DNA of 64,000 nucleotides from Craspedostauros australis (lineage: Eukaryota; Bacillariophyta; Bacillariophyceae; Mastogloiales; Achnanthaceae). The DNA lies in the NCBI GenBank assembly GCA_026770025.1, contig JAMXDE010000016.1:1-64000 (forward strand), given 5' to 3'. The notes beneath the pieces are model-generated. The model ran no database searches, had not been told where the DNA came from, and saw only the letters and a program-made list of their open reading frames with translations. Shown one piece after another: positions 1-13,000 of this stretch; the stretch's first letter is position 1; each line of letters opens with the position of its first letter. The position numbers and the translations under genes are program-made.

Positions 1-1057
1 ATGGATGGAGAATGCGGCAATCCAGGTCGTCTGGCACTGTTGAAAGTCCTCCACAAATATGGGTCCCTGTGATCCAGCGATGCCACCTACATCCTGCATA
101 GCAGCGACACCAATGGTGGACGAAGGTTGGGAAGAGGAGTGAGAGGTAGGGCTGCTCAACCTGCCGGAGTCGTGGCAGTTCAGAACGGTCACTAACCAGC
201 TGAAGGATCTGAACAATATGGCAGGTCCCAAGCAGCAGCAGCAGCCAGCAGCAGTCGCAGCAGTAGCACAGTCACTCAAGAGGGTGGGAGAAACGAACAG
301 GGCGAAGAAGAATCCAAGCAAGCAAGATGCAGACAAAGGAGACAGCAGCAGAGATGAAGATACGAGCAGCAGCTCGATTTGCTGCTGAATAGAGCTCCGT
401 CAGCAAGAAACGACACCGCACAACCTGAGAGCACTCTATAGAGATCAAAGAAAGCAGTAGGGAAAAGCAGCATCAATAGCTATCAGCTCAAATACCATTG
501 CAACGATCTGTGCAGAAGACAGACAATGACACGAAAATCAAACCGGATTATTGAGCGCGAAAGCAAACTACGGAAATGAATTACCACTTGCATACACGCG
601 AAGGCTACCACAAAATCAACTAACACGTGGATACACGCGAAAGCATAACACAAAAATAAAAAATTAACACGTGAATACGTGAAAGGCAGATGAACCAATG
701 CTCTCGACTGAGATCGTAAGAATTATAAACTCGAGAAAACAAATGAAAACAATTTGTAAACGCAAGTAGCGAAAAAATCGCAAGGTTACTATAGAGCATC
801 TCATGATCAGGAAACAATTTGAGCAAATTGGAAACAATCCATCGCAACATCTCAATGAAAAAAATGGGATCGCCCCGAAGGGGATCCAACACAACACAAC
901 TCTCTACTCCTCACGGAAAGCAAAAAATGAAACACTTGCCACACCAAACCAAAAAACAAACAATGGTATCACAAGACATGATGAAAAACATGACAAGAAG
1001 ATGATATTACGTTGTAACGAATAGATGTACTATTTCAGTGAATGGCCACCTTTATAT
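1..1057. other. Left flank of the satellite, no recognisable gene
   Basis: I see no convincing gene here. The + strand is purine-rich and A-rich, with a CAG-rich low-complexity stretch at about 228-300. Around 585-690 there are three imperfect direct repeats built on motifs such as ACACGCGAAAGC and ACACGTGAATACGTGAAAGG. The longest frames are under 100 codons and low in complexity. The 24-codon frame opening at base 1 ends at a stop near base 72 and shows no family I know. The region could be the tail of a neighbouring gene or plain intergenic DNA. Confidence 0.5.
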
Positions 1058-4000
1058 GTGGATGTGATGCTGTGTGGGTGCAGGAGCGAGTGTGACTGCT
1101 CCAGTGGTGTGGATGGCTGCTCCAGTTGCTGAGGATGGCATTCTGTGTGCATGCTCGGACGAGGGCGACTGCTACAGTTGGTGTGGATGGCTGCTCCAGT
1201 TGATGAGGATGTGATGCTGAGTGATGTGCATGGGACGAGGCGGACTGCTTCAGTTGGTGTGGATGGTTGCTCCAGTTGCTGAGGATGGCGTTCTGTGTGC
1301 ATACTCGGACGAGGGCGGCTGCTTCAGTTGGTGTGGATGGCTGCTCGAGTTGATGAGGATGTGATGCTGAGTGAGTGCATGGACGAGGGCGACTGCTTCA
1401 GTTGGTGTGGATGGCTGCTCCAGTTGCTGAGGAATGGCATTCTGTGTGCATGCTCGGACGATGGGGCGACTGCTCCAGTTGGTGTGGATGGCTGCTCCAG
1501 TTGCTGAGGATGTGATGCTGAGTGAGTGCATGGACGAGGGCGACTGCTTCAGTTGGTGTGGATGGCTGCTCCAGTTGCTGAGGATGGCATTCTGTGTGCA
1601 TGCTCGGACGAGGGCGGCTGCTTCAGTTGGTGTGGATGGCTGCTCGAGTTGATGAGGATGTGATGCTGAGTGAGTGCATGGACGAGGGCGACTGCTTCAG
1701 TTGGTGTGGATGGCTGCTCCAGTTGCTGAGGATGTGATGCTGAGTGAGTGCATGGACGAGGGCGACTGCTTCAGTTGGTGTGGATGGCCTGCTCCAGTTG
1801 CTGAGGATGGCATTCTGTGTGCATGCTCGGACGAGGGCGACTGCTCCAGTTGGTGTGGATGGCTGCTCCAGTTGCTGAGGATGTGATGCTGAGTGAGTGC
1901 ATGGACGAGGGCGACTGCTTCAGTTGGTGTGGATGGCTGCTCCAGTTGCTGAGGATGGCATTCTGTGTGCATGCTCGGACGAGAGCGGCTGCTCCGGTTG
2001 GTGTGGATGGCTGCTCCAGTTGCTGAGGATGGCATTCTGTGTGCATGCTCGACGAGGGCGACTGCTCCAGTTGGTGTGGATGGCTGCTCCAGTTGCTGAG
2101 GATGTGATGCTGAGTGAGTGCATGGACGAGGGCGACTGCTTCAGTTGGTGTGGATGGCTGCTCCAGTTGCTGAGCATGGCATTCTGTGTGCGTGCATGGA
2201 CGAGAGCGGCTGCTCCGGTTGGTGTGGATGGCTGCTCGAGTTGATGAGGATGTGATGCTGAGTGAGTGCATGGACGAGGGCGACTGCTTCAGTTGGTGTG
2301 GATGGCTGCTCCAGTTGCTGAGGATGGCATCTGTGTGCATGCTCGGACGAGGGCGACTGCTCCAGTTGGTGTGGATGGCTGCTCCAGTTGCTGAGGATGT
2401 GATGCTGAGTGAGTGCATGGACGAGGGCGACTGCTTCAGTTGGTGTGATGGCTGCTCCAGTTGCTGAGGATGGCATTCTGTGTGCATGCTCGGACGAGAG
2501 CGGCTGCTCCGGTTGGTGTGGATGGCTGCTCCAGTTGCTGAGGATGGCATTCTGTGTGCATGCTCGACGAGGGCGGCTGCTCCAGTTGGTGTGGATGCTG
2601 CTCCAGTTGCTGAGGATGTGATGCTGAGTGAGTGCATGGACGGAGGGCGACTGCTTCAGTTGGTGTGGATGGCTGCTCCAGTTGCTGAGCATGGCATTCT
2701 GTGTGCGTGCATGGACGAGAGCGGCTGCTCCAGTTGGTGTGAATGGTTGCTCCAGTTGCTGAGGATGTGATGCTGAGTGCGTGCATGGACGAGAGCGACT
2801 GCTTCAGTTGGTGTGAATGGTTGCTCCAGTTGCTGAGGATGGCATTCTGTGTGCATACTCGGACGAGGGCGGCTGCTCCAGTTGGTGTGGATGGCTGCTC
2901 CAGTTGCTGAGGATGTGATGCTGAGTGCGTGCATGGACGAGAGCGGCTGCTTCAGTTGGTGTGGATGGCTGGCTCCAGTTGCTGAGGCATGGCATTCTGT
3001 GTGCGTGCATGGACGAGAGCGACTGCTTCAGTTGGTGTGGATGGTTGCTCCAGTTGCTGAGGATGGCGTTCTGTGTGCATACTCGGACGAGGGCGGCTGC
3101 TTCAGTTGGTGTGGATGGCTGCTCCAGTTGCTGAGGATGGCATTCTGTGTGCATGCTTCGGACGAGGGCGGCTGCTCCAGTTGGTGTGGATGGTTGCTCC
3201 AGTTGCTGAGGATGGCATTCTGTGTGCATACTCGGACGAGGGCGACTGCTCCAGTTGGTGTGGATGGTTGCTCCAGTTGCTGAGGATGGCATTCTGTGTG
3301 CATGCTCGGACGAGGGCGGCTGCTCCAGTTGGTGTGGATGGTTGCTCCAGTTGCTGAGGATGGCATTCTGTGTGCATACTCGGACGAGGGCGACTGCTCC
3401 AGTTGGTGTGGATGGTTGCTCCAGTTGCTGAGGATGGCATTCTGTGTGCATACTCGGACGAGGGCGGCTGCTTCAGTTGGTGTGGATGGTTGCTCCAGTT
3501 GCTGAGGATGGCATTCTGTGTGCAATGCTCGGACGAGGGGCGACTGCTCCAGTTGGTGTGGATGGTGCTCCAGTTGCTGAGGATGGCATTCTGTGTGCAT
3601 GCTCGGACGAGGGCGACTGCTCCAGTTGGTGTGGATGGTTGCTCCAGTTGCTGAGGATGGCATTCTGTGTGGCATGCTCGGACGAGGGCGGCTGCTCCAG
3701 TTGGTGTGGATGGTTGCTCCCAGTTGCTGAGGATGGCATTCTGTGTGCCTACTCGGACGATGGGCGGCTGCTTCAGTTGGTGTGGATGGCTGCTCCAGTT
3801 GCTGAGGATGTGATGCTGAGTGCGTGCATGGACGAGAGCGGCTGCTTCAGTTGGTGTGGATGGCTGTCCAGTTGCTGAGCATGGCATTCTGTGTGCGTGC
3901 ATGGACGAGAGCGACTGCTTCAGTTGGTGTGGATGGTTGCTCCAGTTGCTGAGGATGGCGTTCTGTGTGCATACTCGGACGAGGGCGGCCTGCTTCAGTT

Positions 4001-7000
4001 GGTGTGGATGGTTGCTCCAGTTGCTGAGGATGGCATTCTGTGTGCATGCTCGGACGAGGGCGACTGCTCCAGTTGGTGTGGATGGTTGCTCCAGTTGCTG
4101 AGGATGGCATTCTGTGTGCATGCTCGGACGAGGGCGGCTGCTCCAGTTGGTGTGGATGGTTGCTCCAGTTGCTGAGGATGGCATTCTGTGTGCATGCTCG
4201 GACGAGGGCGGCTGCTCCAGTTGGTGTGGATGGTTGCTCCAGTTGCTGAGGATGGCATTCTGTGTGCATACTCGGACGAGGGCGGCTGCTTCAGTTGGTG
4301 TGGATGGCTGCTCCAGTTGCTGAGGATGTTGATGCTGAGTGCGTGCATGGACGAGAGCGGCTGCTTCAGTTGGTGTGGATGGCTGCTCCAGTTGCTGAGC
4401 ATGGCATTCTGTGTGCATGCTCGGACGAGGGCGGCTGCTCCAGTTGGTGTGGATGGTTGCTCCAGTTGCTGAGGATGGCATTCTGTGTGCATACTCGGAC
4501 GAGGGCGGCTGCTTCAGTTGGTGTGGATGGCTGCTCCAGTTGCTGAGGATGTGATGCTGAGTGCGTGCATGGACGAGAGCGGCTGCTTCAGTTGGTGTGG
4601 ATGGCTGCTCAGTTGCTGAGGATGGCATTCTGTGTGCATGCTCGGACGAGAGCGGCTGCTCCGGTTGGTGTGGATGGCTGCTCCAGTTGCTGAGGATGGC
4701 ATTCTGTGTGCATGCTCGGACGAGGGCGACTGCTCCAGTTGGTGTGGATGGCTGCTCCAGTTGCTGAGGATGTGATGCTGAGTGAGTGCATGGACGAGGG
4801 CGACTGCTTCAGTTGGTGTGGATGGCTGCTCCAGTTGCTGAGCATGGCATTCTGTGTGCATGCTCGGACGAGGGCGACTGCTCCAGTTGGTGTGGATGGC
4901 TGCTCCAGTTGCTGAGGATGTGATGCTGAGTGAGTGCATGGACGAGAGCGACTGCTCCAGTTGGTGTGGATGGTTGCTCCAGTTGCTGAGGATGGCATTC
5001 TGTGTGCATGCTCGGACGAGGGCGACTGCTTCAGTTGGTGTGGATGGCTGCTCCAGTTGCTGAGCATGGCATTCTGTGTGCATGCTCGGACGAGGGCGGC
5101 TGCTCCAGTTGGTGTGGATGGTTGCTCCAGTTGCTGAGGATGGCATTCTGTGTGCATGCTCGGACGAGGGCGGACTGCTCCAGTTGGTGTGGATGGCTGC
5201 TCCAGTTGCTGAGGATGTGATGCTGAGTGAGTGCATGGACGAGGGCGACTGCTTCAGTTGGTGTGGATTGGCTGCTCCAGTTGCTGAGCATGGCATTCTG
5301 TGTGCGTGCATGGACGAGAGCGGCTGCTCCGGTTGGTGTGGATGGCTGCTCGAGTTGATGAGGATGTGATGCTGAGTGAGTGCATGGACGAGGGCGACTG
5401 CTTCAGTTGGTGTGGATGGCTGCTCCAGTTGCTGAGGATGGCATTCTGTGTGCATGCTCGGACGAGGGCGACTGCTTCAGTTGGTGTGGATGGCTGCTCC
5501 AGTTGCTGAGCATGGCATTCTGTGTGCATGCTCGGACGAGGGCGACTGCTCCAGTTGGTGTGGATGGTTTGCTCCAGTTGCTGAGGATGGCATTCTGTGT
5601 GCATGCTCGGACGAGGGCGACTGCTCCAGTTGGTGTGGATGGCTGCTCCAGTTGCTGAGGATGTGATGCTGAGTGAGTGCCATGGACGAGAGCGACTGCT
5701 CCAGTTGGTGTGGATGGTTGCTCCAGTTGCTGAGGATGGCATTCTGTGTGCATGCTCGGGACGAGGGCGACTGCTTCAGTTGTTGTGGATGGCTGCTCCA
5801 GTTGCTGAGCATGGCATTCTGTGTGCATGCTCGGACGAGGGCGGCTGCTCCAGTTGGTGTGGATGGTTGCTCCAGTTGCTGAGGATGGCATTCTGTGTGC
5901 ATACTCGGACGAGGGCGACTGCTCCAGTTGGTGTGGATGGCTGCTCCAGTTGCTGAGGATGGCATTCTGTGTGCATGCTCGGACGAGGGCGGCTGCTCCA
6001 GTTGGTGTGGATGGTTGCTCCAGTTGCTGAGGATGGCATTCTGTGTGCATACTCGGACGAGGGCGACTGCTCCAGTTGGTGTGGATGGTTGCTCCAGTTG
6101 CTGAGGATGGCATTCTGTGTGCATACTCGGACGAGGGCGGCTGCTTCAGTTGGTGTGGATGGTTGCTCCAGTTGCTGAGGATGGCATTCTGTGTGCATGC
6201 TCGGACGAGGGCGACTGCTCCAGTTGGTGTGGATGGTTGCTCCAGTTGCTGAGGATGGCATTCTGTGTGCATGCTCGGACGAGGGCGGCTGCTCCAGTTG
6301 GTGTGGATGGTTGCTCCAGTTGCTGAGGATGGCATTCTGTGTGCATACTCGGACGAGGGCGGCTGCTTCAGTTGGTGTGGATGGCTGCTCCAGTTGCTGA
6401 GGATGTGATGCTGAGTGCGTGCATGGACGAGAGCGGCTGCTTCAGTTGGTGTGGATGGCTGCTCCAGTTGCTGAGCATGGCATTCTGTGTGCGTGCATGG
6501 ACGAGAGCGACTGCTTCAGTTGGTGTGGATGGCTGCTCCAGTTGCTGAGGATGGCATTCTGTGTGCATGCTCGGACGAGGGCGGCTGCTCCAGTTGGTGT
6601 GGATGGTTGCTCCAGTTGCTGAGGATGGCATTCTGTGTGCATGCTCGGACGAGGGCGACTGCTCCAGTTGGTGTGGATGGTTGCTCCAGTTGCTGAGGAT
6701 GGCATTCTGTGTGCATGCTCGGACGAGGGCGGCTGCTCCAGTTGGTGTGGATGGTTGCTCCAGTTGCTGAGGATGGCATTCTGTGTGCATGCTCGGACGA
6801 GGGCGGCTGCTCCAGTTGGTGTGGATGGTTGCTCCAGTTGCTGAGGATGGCATTCTGTGTGCATACTCGGACGAGGGCGGCTGCTTCAGTTGGTGTGGAT
6901 GGCTGCTCCAGTTGCTGAGGATGTGATGCTGAGTGCGTGCATGGACGAGAGCGGCTGCTTCAGTTGGTGTGGATGGCTGCTCCAGTTGCTGAGCATGGCA

Positions 7001-10000
7001 TTCTGTGTGCATGCTCGGACGAGGGCGGCTGCTCCAGTTGGTGTGGATGGTTGCTCCAGTTGCTGAGGATGGCATTCTGTGTGCATGCTCGGACGAGGGC
7101 GGCTGCTCCAGTTGGTGTGGATGGTTGCTCCAGTTGCTGAGGATGGCATTCTGTGTGCATGCTCGGACGAGGGCGGCTGCTCCAGTTGGTGTGGATGGTT
7201 GCTCCAGTTGCTGAGGATGGCATTCTGTGTGCATACTCGGACGAGGGGCGGCTGCTTCAGTTGGTGTGGATGGCTGCTCCAGTTGCTGAGGATGGCATTC
7301 TGTGTGCATGCTCGGACGAGGGCGGCTGCTCCAGTTGGTGTGGATGGTTGCTCCAGTGCTGAGGATGGCATTCTGTGTGCATACTCGGACGAGGGCGGCT
7401 GCTTCAGTTGGTGTGGATGGCTGCTCCAGTTGCTGAGGATGTGATGCTGAGTGCGTGCATGGACGAGAGCGGCTGCTTCAGTTGGTGTGGATGGCTGCTC
7501 CAGTTGCTGAGCATGGCATTCTGTGTGCGTGCATGACGAGAGCGACTGCTTCAGTTGGTGTGGATGGCTGCTCCAGTTGCTGAGGATGGCATTCTGTGTG
7601 CATGCTCGGACGAGGGCGGCTGCTCCAGTTGGTGTGGATGGTTGCTCCAGTTGCTGAGGATGGCATTCTGTGTGCATGCTCGGACGAGGGCGACTGCTCC
7701 AGTTGGTGTGGATGGTTGCTCCAGTTGCTGAGGATGGCATTCTGTGTGCATGCTCGGACGAGGGCGGCTGCTCCAGTTGGTGTGGATGGTTGCTCCAGTT
7801 GCTGAGGATGGCATTCTGTGTGCATACTCGGACGAGGGCGGCTGCTTCAGTTGGTGTGGATGGCTGCTCCAGTTGCTGAGGATGTGATGCTGAGTGCGTG
7901 CATGGACGAGAGCGGCTGCTTCAGTTGGTGTGGATGGCTGCTCCAGTTGCTGAGCATGGCATTCTGTGTGCATGCTCGGACGAGGGCGGCTGCTCCAGTT
8001 GGTGTGGATGGTTGCTCCAGTTGCTGAGGATGGCATTCTGTGTGCATACTCGGACGAGGGCGGCTGCTTCAGTTGGTGTGGATGGCTGCTCCAGTTGCTG
8101 AGGATGTGATGCTGAGTGCGTGCATGGACGAGAGCGGCTGCTTCAGTTGGTGTGGATGGTTGCTCCAGTTGCTGAGGATGGCATTCTGTGTGCATGCTCG
8201 GACGAGGGCGGCTGCTCCAGTTGGTGTGGATGGTTGCTCCAGTTGCTGAGGATGGCATTCTGTGTGCATACTCGGACGAGGGCGGCTGCTTCAGTTGGTG
8301 TGGATGGCTGCTCCAGTTGCTGAGGATGTGATGCTGAGTGCGTGCATGGACGAGAGCGGCTGCTTCAGTTGGTGTGGATGGCTGCTCCAGTTGCTGAGCA
8401 TGGCATTCTGTGTGCGTGCATGGACGAGAGCGACTGCTCCAGTTGGTGTGGATGGTTGCTCCAGTTGCTGAGGATGGCATTCTGTGTGCATACTCGGACG
8501 AGGGCGGCTGCTTCAGTTGGTGTGGATGGCTGCTCCAGTTGCTGAGGATGTGATGCTGAGTGCGTGCATGGACGAGAGCGGCTGCTTCAGTTGGTGTGGA
8601 TGGCTGCTCCAGTTGCTGAGCATGGCATTCTGTGTGCGTGCATGGACGAGAGCGACTGCTCCAGTTGGTGTGGATGGTTGCTCCAGTTGCTGAGGATGGC
8701 ATTCTGTGTGCATGCTCGGACGAGGGCGACTGCTCCAGTTGGTGTGGATGGTTGCTCCAGTTGCTGAGGATGGCATTCTGTGTGCATGCTCGGACGAGGG
8801 CGGCTGCTCCAGTTGGTGTGGATGGTTGCTCCAGTTGCTGAGGATGGCATTCTGTGTGCATACTCGGACGAGGGCGGCTGCTTCAGTTGGTGTGGATGGT
8901 TGCTCCAGTTGCTGAGGATGGCATTCTGTGTGCATGCTCGGACGAGGGCGACTGCTCCAGTTGGTGTGGATGGTTGCTCCAGTTGCTGAGGATGGCATTC
9001 TGTGTGCATACTCGGACGAGGGCGGCTGCTTCAGTTGGTGTGGATGGCTGCTCCAGTTGCTGAGGATGTGATGCTGAGTGCGTGCATGGACGAGAGCGGC
9101 TGCTTCAGTTGGTGTGGATGGCTGCTCCAGTTGCTGAGGATGGCATTCTGTGTGCATGCTCGGACGAGAGCGGCTGCTCCGGTTGGTGTGGATGGCTGCT
9201 CCAGTTGCTGAGGATGGCATTCTGTGTGCATGCTCGGACGAGGGCGACTGCTCCAGTTGGTGTGGATGGCTGCTCCAGTTGCTGAGGATGTGATGCTGAG
9301 TGAGTGCATGGACGAGGGCGACTGCTTCAGTTGGTGTGGATGGCTGCTCCAGTTGCTGAGCATGGCATTCTGTGTGCGTGCATGGACGAGAGCGACTGCT
9401 CCAGTTGGTGTGGATGGTTGCTCCAGTTGCTGAGGATGGCATTCTGTGTGCATACTCGGACGAGGGCGGCTGCTTCAGTTGGTGTGGATGGCTGCTCCAG
9501 TTGCTGAGGATGTGATGCTGAGTGCGTGCATGGACGAGAGCGGCTGCTTCAGTTGGTGTGGATGGCTGCTCCAGTTGCTGAGCATGGCATTCTGTGTGCA
9601 TGCTCGGACGAGGGCGGCTGCTCCAGTTGGTGTGGATGGTTGCTCCAGTTGCTGAGGATGGCATTCTGTGTGCATACTCGGACGAGGGCGACTGCTCCAG
9701 TTGGTGTGGATGGCTGCTCCAGTTGCTGAGGATGGCATTCTGTGTGCATGCTCGGACGAGGGCGGCTGCTCCAGTTGGTGTGGATGGTTGCTCCAGTTGC
9801 TGAGGATGGCATTCTGTGTGCATACTCGGACGAGGGCGACTGCTCCAGTTGGTGTGGATGGTTGCTCCAGTTGCTGAGGATGGCATTCTGTGTGCATACT
9901 CGGACGAGGGCGGCTGCTTCAGTTGGTGTGGATGGTTGCTCCAGTTGCTGAGGATGGCATTCTGTGTGCATGCTCGGACGAGGGCGACTGCTCCAGTTGG

Positions 10001-13000
10001 TGTGGATGGTTGCTCCAGTTGCTGAGGATGGCATTCTGTGTGCATGCTCGGACGAGGGCGGCTGCTCCAGTTGGTGTGGATGGTTGCTCCAGTTGCTGAG
10101 GATGGCATTCTGTGTGCATACTCGGACGAGGGCGGCTGCTTCAGTTGGTGTGGATGGCTGCTCCAGTTGCTGAGGATGTGATGCTGAGTGCGTGCATGGA
10201 CGAGAGCGGCTGCTTCAGTTGGTGTGGATGGCTGCTCCAGTTGCTGAGCATGGCATTCTGTGTGCGTGCATGGACGAGAGCGACTGCTTCAGTTGGTGTG
10301 GATGGCTGCTCCAGTTGCTGAGGATGGCATTCTGTGTGCATGCTCGGACGAGGGCGGCTGCTCCAGTTGGTGTGGATGGTTGCTCCAGTTGCTGAGGATG
10401 GCATTCTGTGTGCATGCTCGGACGAGGGCGACTGCTCCAGTTGGTGTGGATGGTTGCTCCAGTTGCTGAGGATGGCATTCTGTGTGCATGCTCGGACGAG
10501 GGCGGCTGCTCCAGTTGGTGTGGATGGTTGCTCCAGTTGCTGAGGATGGCATTCTGTGTGCATGCTCGGACGAGGGCGGCTGCTCCAGTTGGTGTGGATG
10601 GTTGCTCCAGTTGCTGAGGATGGCATTCTGTGTGCATACTCGGACGAGGGCGGCTGCTTCAGTTGGTGTGGATGGCTGCTCCAGTTGCTGAGGATGTGAT
10701 GCTGAGTGCGTGCATGGACGAGAGCGGCTGCTTCAGTTGGTGTGGATGGCTGCTCCAGTTGCTGAGCATGGCATTCTGTGTGCATGCTCGGACGAGGGCG
10801 GCTGCTCCAGTTGGTGTGGATGGTTGCTCCAGTTGCTGAGGATGGCATTCTGTGTGCATACTCGGACGAGGGCGGCTGCTTCAGTTGGTGTGGATGGCTG
10901 CTCCAGTTGCTGAGGATGTGATGCTGAGTGCGTGCATGGACGAGAGCGGCTGCTTCAGTTGGTGTGGATGGTTGCTCCAGTTGCTGAGGATGGCATTCTG
11001 TGTGCATGCTCGGACGAGGGCGGCTGCTCCAGTTGGTGTGGATGGTTGCTCCAGTTGCTGAGGATGGCATTCTGTGTGCATACTCGGACGAGGGCGGCTG
11101 CTTCAGTTGGTGTGGATGGCTGCTCCAGTTGCTGAGGATGTGATGCTGAGTGCGTGCATGGACGAGAGCGGCTGCTTCAGTTGGTGTGGATGGCTGCTCC
11201 AGTTGCTGAGCATGGCATTCTGTGTGCGTGCATGGACGAGAGCGACTGCTCCAGTTGGTGTGGATGGTTGCTCCAGTTGCTGAGGATGGCATTCTGTGTG
11301 CATACTCGGACGAGGGCGGCTGCTTCAGTTGGTGTGGATGGCTGCTCCAGTTGCTGAGGATGTGATGCTGAGTGCGTGCATGGACGAGAGCGGCTGCTTC
11401 AGTTGGTGTGGATGGCTGCTCCAGTTGCTGAGCATGGCATTCTGTGTGCGTGCATGGACGAGAGCGACTGCTCCAGTTGGTGTGGATGGTTGCTCCAGTT
11501 GCTGAGGATGGCATTCTGTGTGCATGCTCGGACGAGGGCGACTGCTCCAGTTGGTGTGGATGGTTGCTCCAGTTGCTGAGGATGGCATTCTGTGTGCATG
11601 CTCGGACGAGGGCGGCTGCTCCAGTTGGTGTGGATGGTTGCTCCAGTTGCTGAGGATGGCATTCTGTGTGCATACTCGGACGAGGGCGGCTGCTTCAGTT
11701 GGTGTGGATGGCTGCTCCAGTTGCTGAGGATGTGATGCTGAGTGCGTGCATGGACGAGAGCGGCTGCTTCAGTTGGTGTGGATGGCTGCTCCAGTTGCTG
11801 AGGATGGCATTCTGTGTGCATGCTCGGACGAGGGCGGCTGCTCCAGTTGGTGTGGATGGTTGCTCCAGTTGCTGAGGATGGCATTCTGTGTGCATACTCG
11901 GACGAGGGCGGCTGCTTCAGTTGGTGTGGATGGCTGCTCCAGTTGCTGAGGATGTGATGCTGAGTGCGTGCATGGACGAGAGCGGCTGCTTCAGTTGGTG
12001 TGGATGGTTGCTCCAGTTGCTGAGGATGGCATTCTGTGTGCATGCTCGGACGAGGGCGGCTGCTCCAGTTGGTGTGGATGGTTGCTCCAGTTGCTGAGGA
12101 TGGCATTCTGTGTGCATACTCGGACGAGGGCGGCTGCTTCAGTTGGTGTGGATGGCTGCTCCAGTTGCTGAGGATGTGATGCTGAGTGCGTGCATGGACG
12201 AGAGCGGCTGCTTCAGTTGGTGTGGATGGCTGCTCCAGTTGCTGAGGATGGCATTCTGTGTGCATGCTCGGACGAGAGCGGCTGCTCCGGTTGGTGTGGA
12301 TGGCTGCTCCAGTTGCTGAGGATGGCATTCTGTGTGCATGCTCGGACGAGGGCGACTGCTCCAGTTGGTGTGGATGGCTGCTCCAGTTGCTGAGGATGTG
12401 ATGCTGAGTGAGTGCATGGACGAGGGCGACTGCTTCAGTTGGTGTGGATGGCTGCTCCAGTTGCTGAGCATGGCATTCTGTGTGCGTGCATGGACGAGAG
12501 CGGCTGCTCCGGTTGGTGTGGATGGCTGCTCGAGTTGATGAGGATGTGATGCTGAGTGAGTGCATGGACGAGGGCGACTGCTTCAGTTGGTGTGGATGGC
12601 TGCTCCAGTTGCTGAGGATGGCATTCTGTGTGCATGCTCGGACGAGGGCGACTGCTCCAGTTGGTGTGGATGGCTGCTCCAGTTGCTGAGGATGTGATGC
12701 TGAGTGAGTGCATGGACGAGGGCGACTGCTTCAGTTGGTGTGGATGGCTGCTCCAGTTGCTGAGGATGGCATTCTGTGTGCATGCTCGGACGAGGGCGGC
12801 TGCTCCGGTTGGTGTGGATGGCTGCTCCAGTTGCTGAGGATGGCATTCTGTGTGCATGCTCGGACGAGGGCGGCTGCTCCAGTTGGTGTGGATGGCTGCT
12901 CCAGTTGCTGAGGATGTGATGCTGAGTGAGTGCATGGACGAGGGCGACTGCTTCAGTTGGTGTGGATGGCTGCTCCAGTTGCTGAGCATGGCATTCTGTG

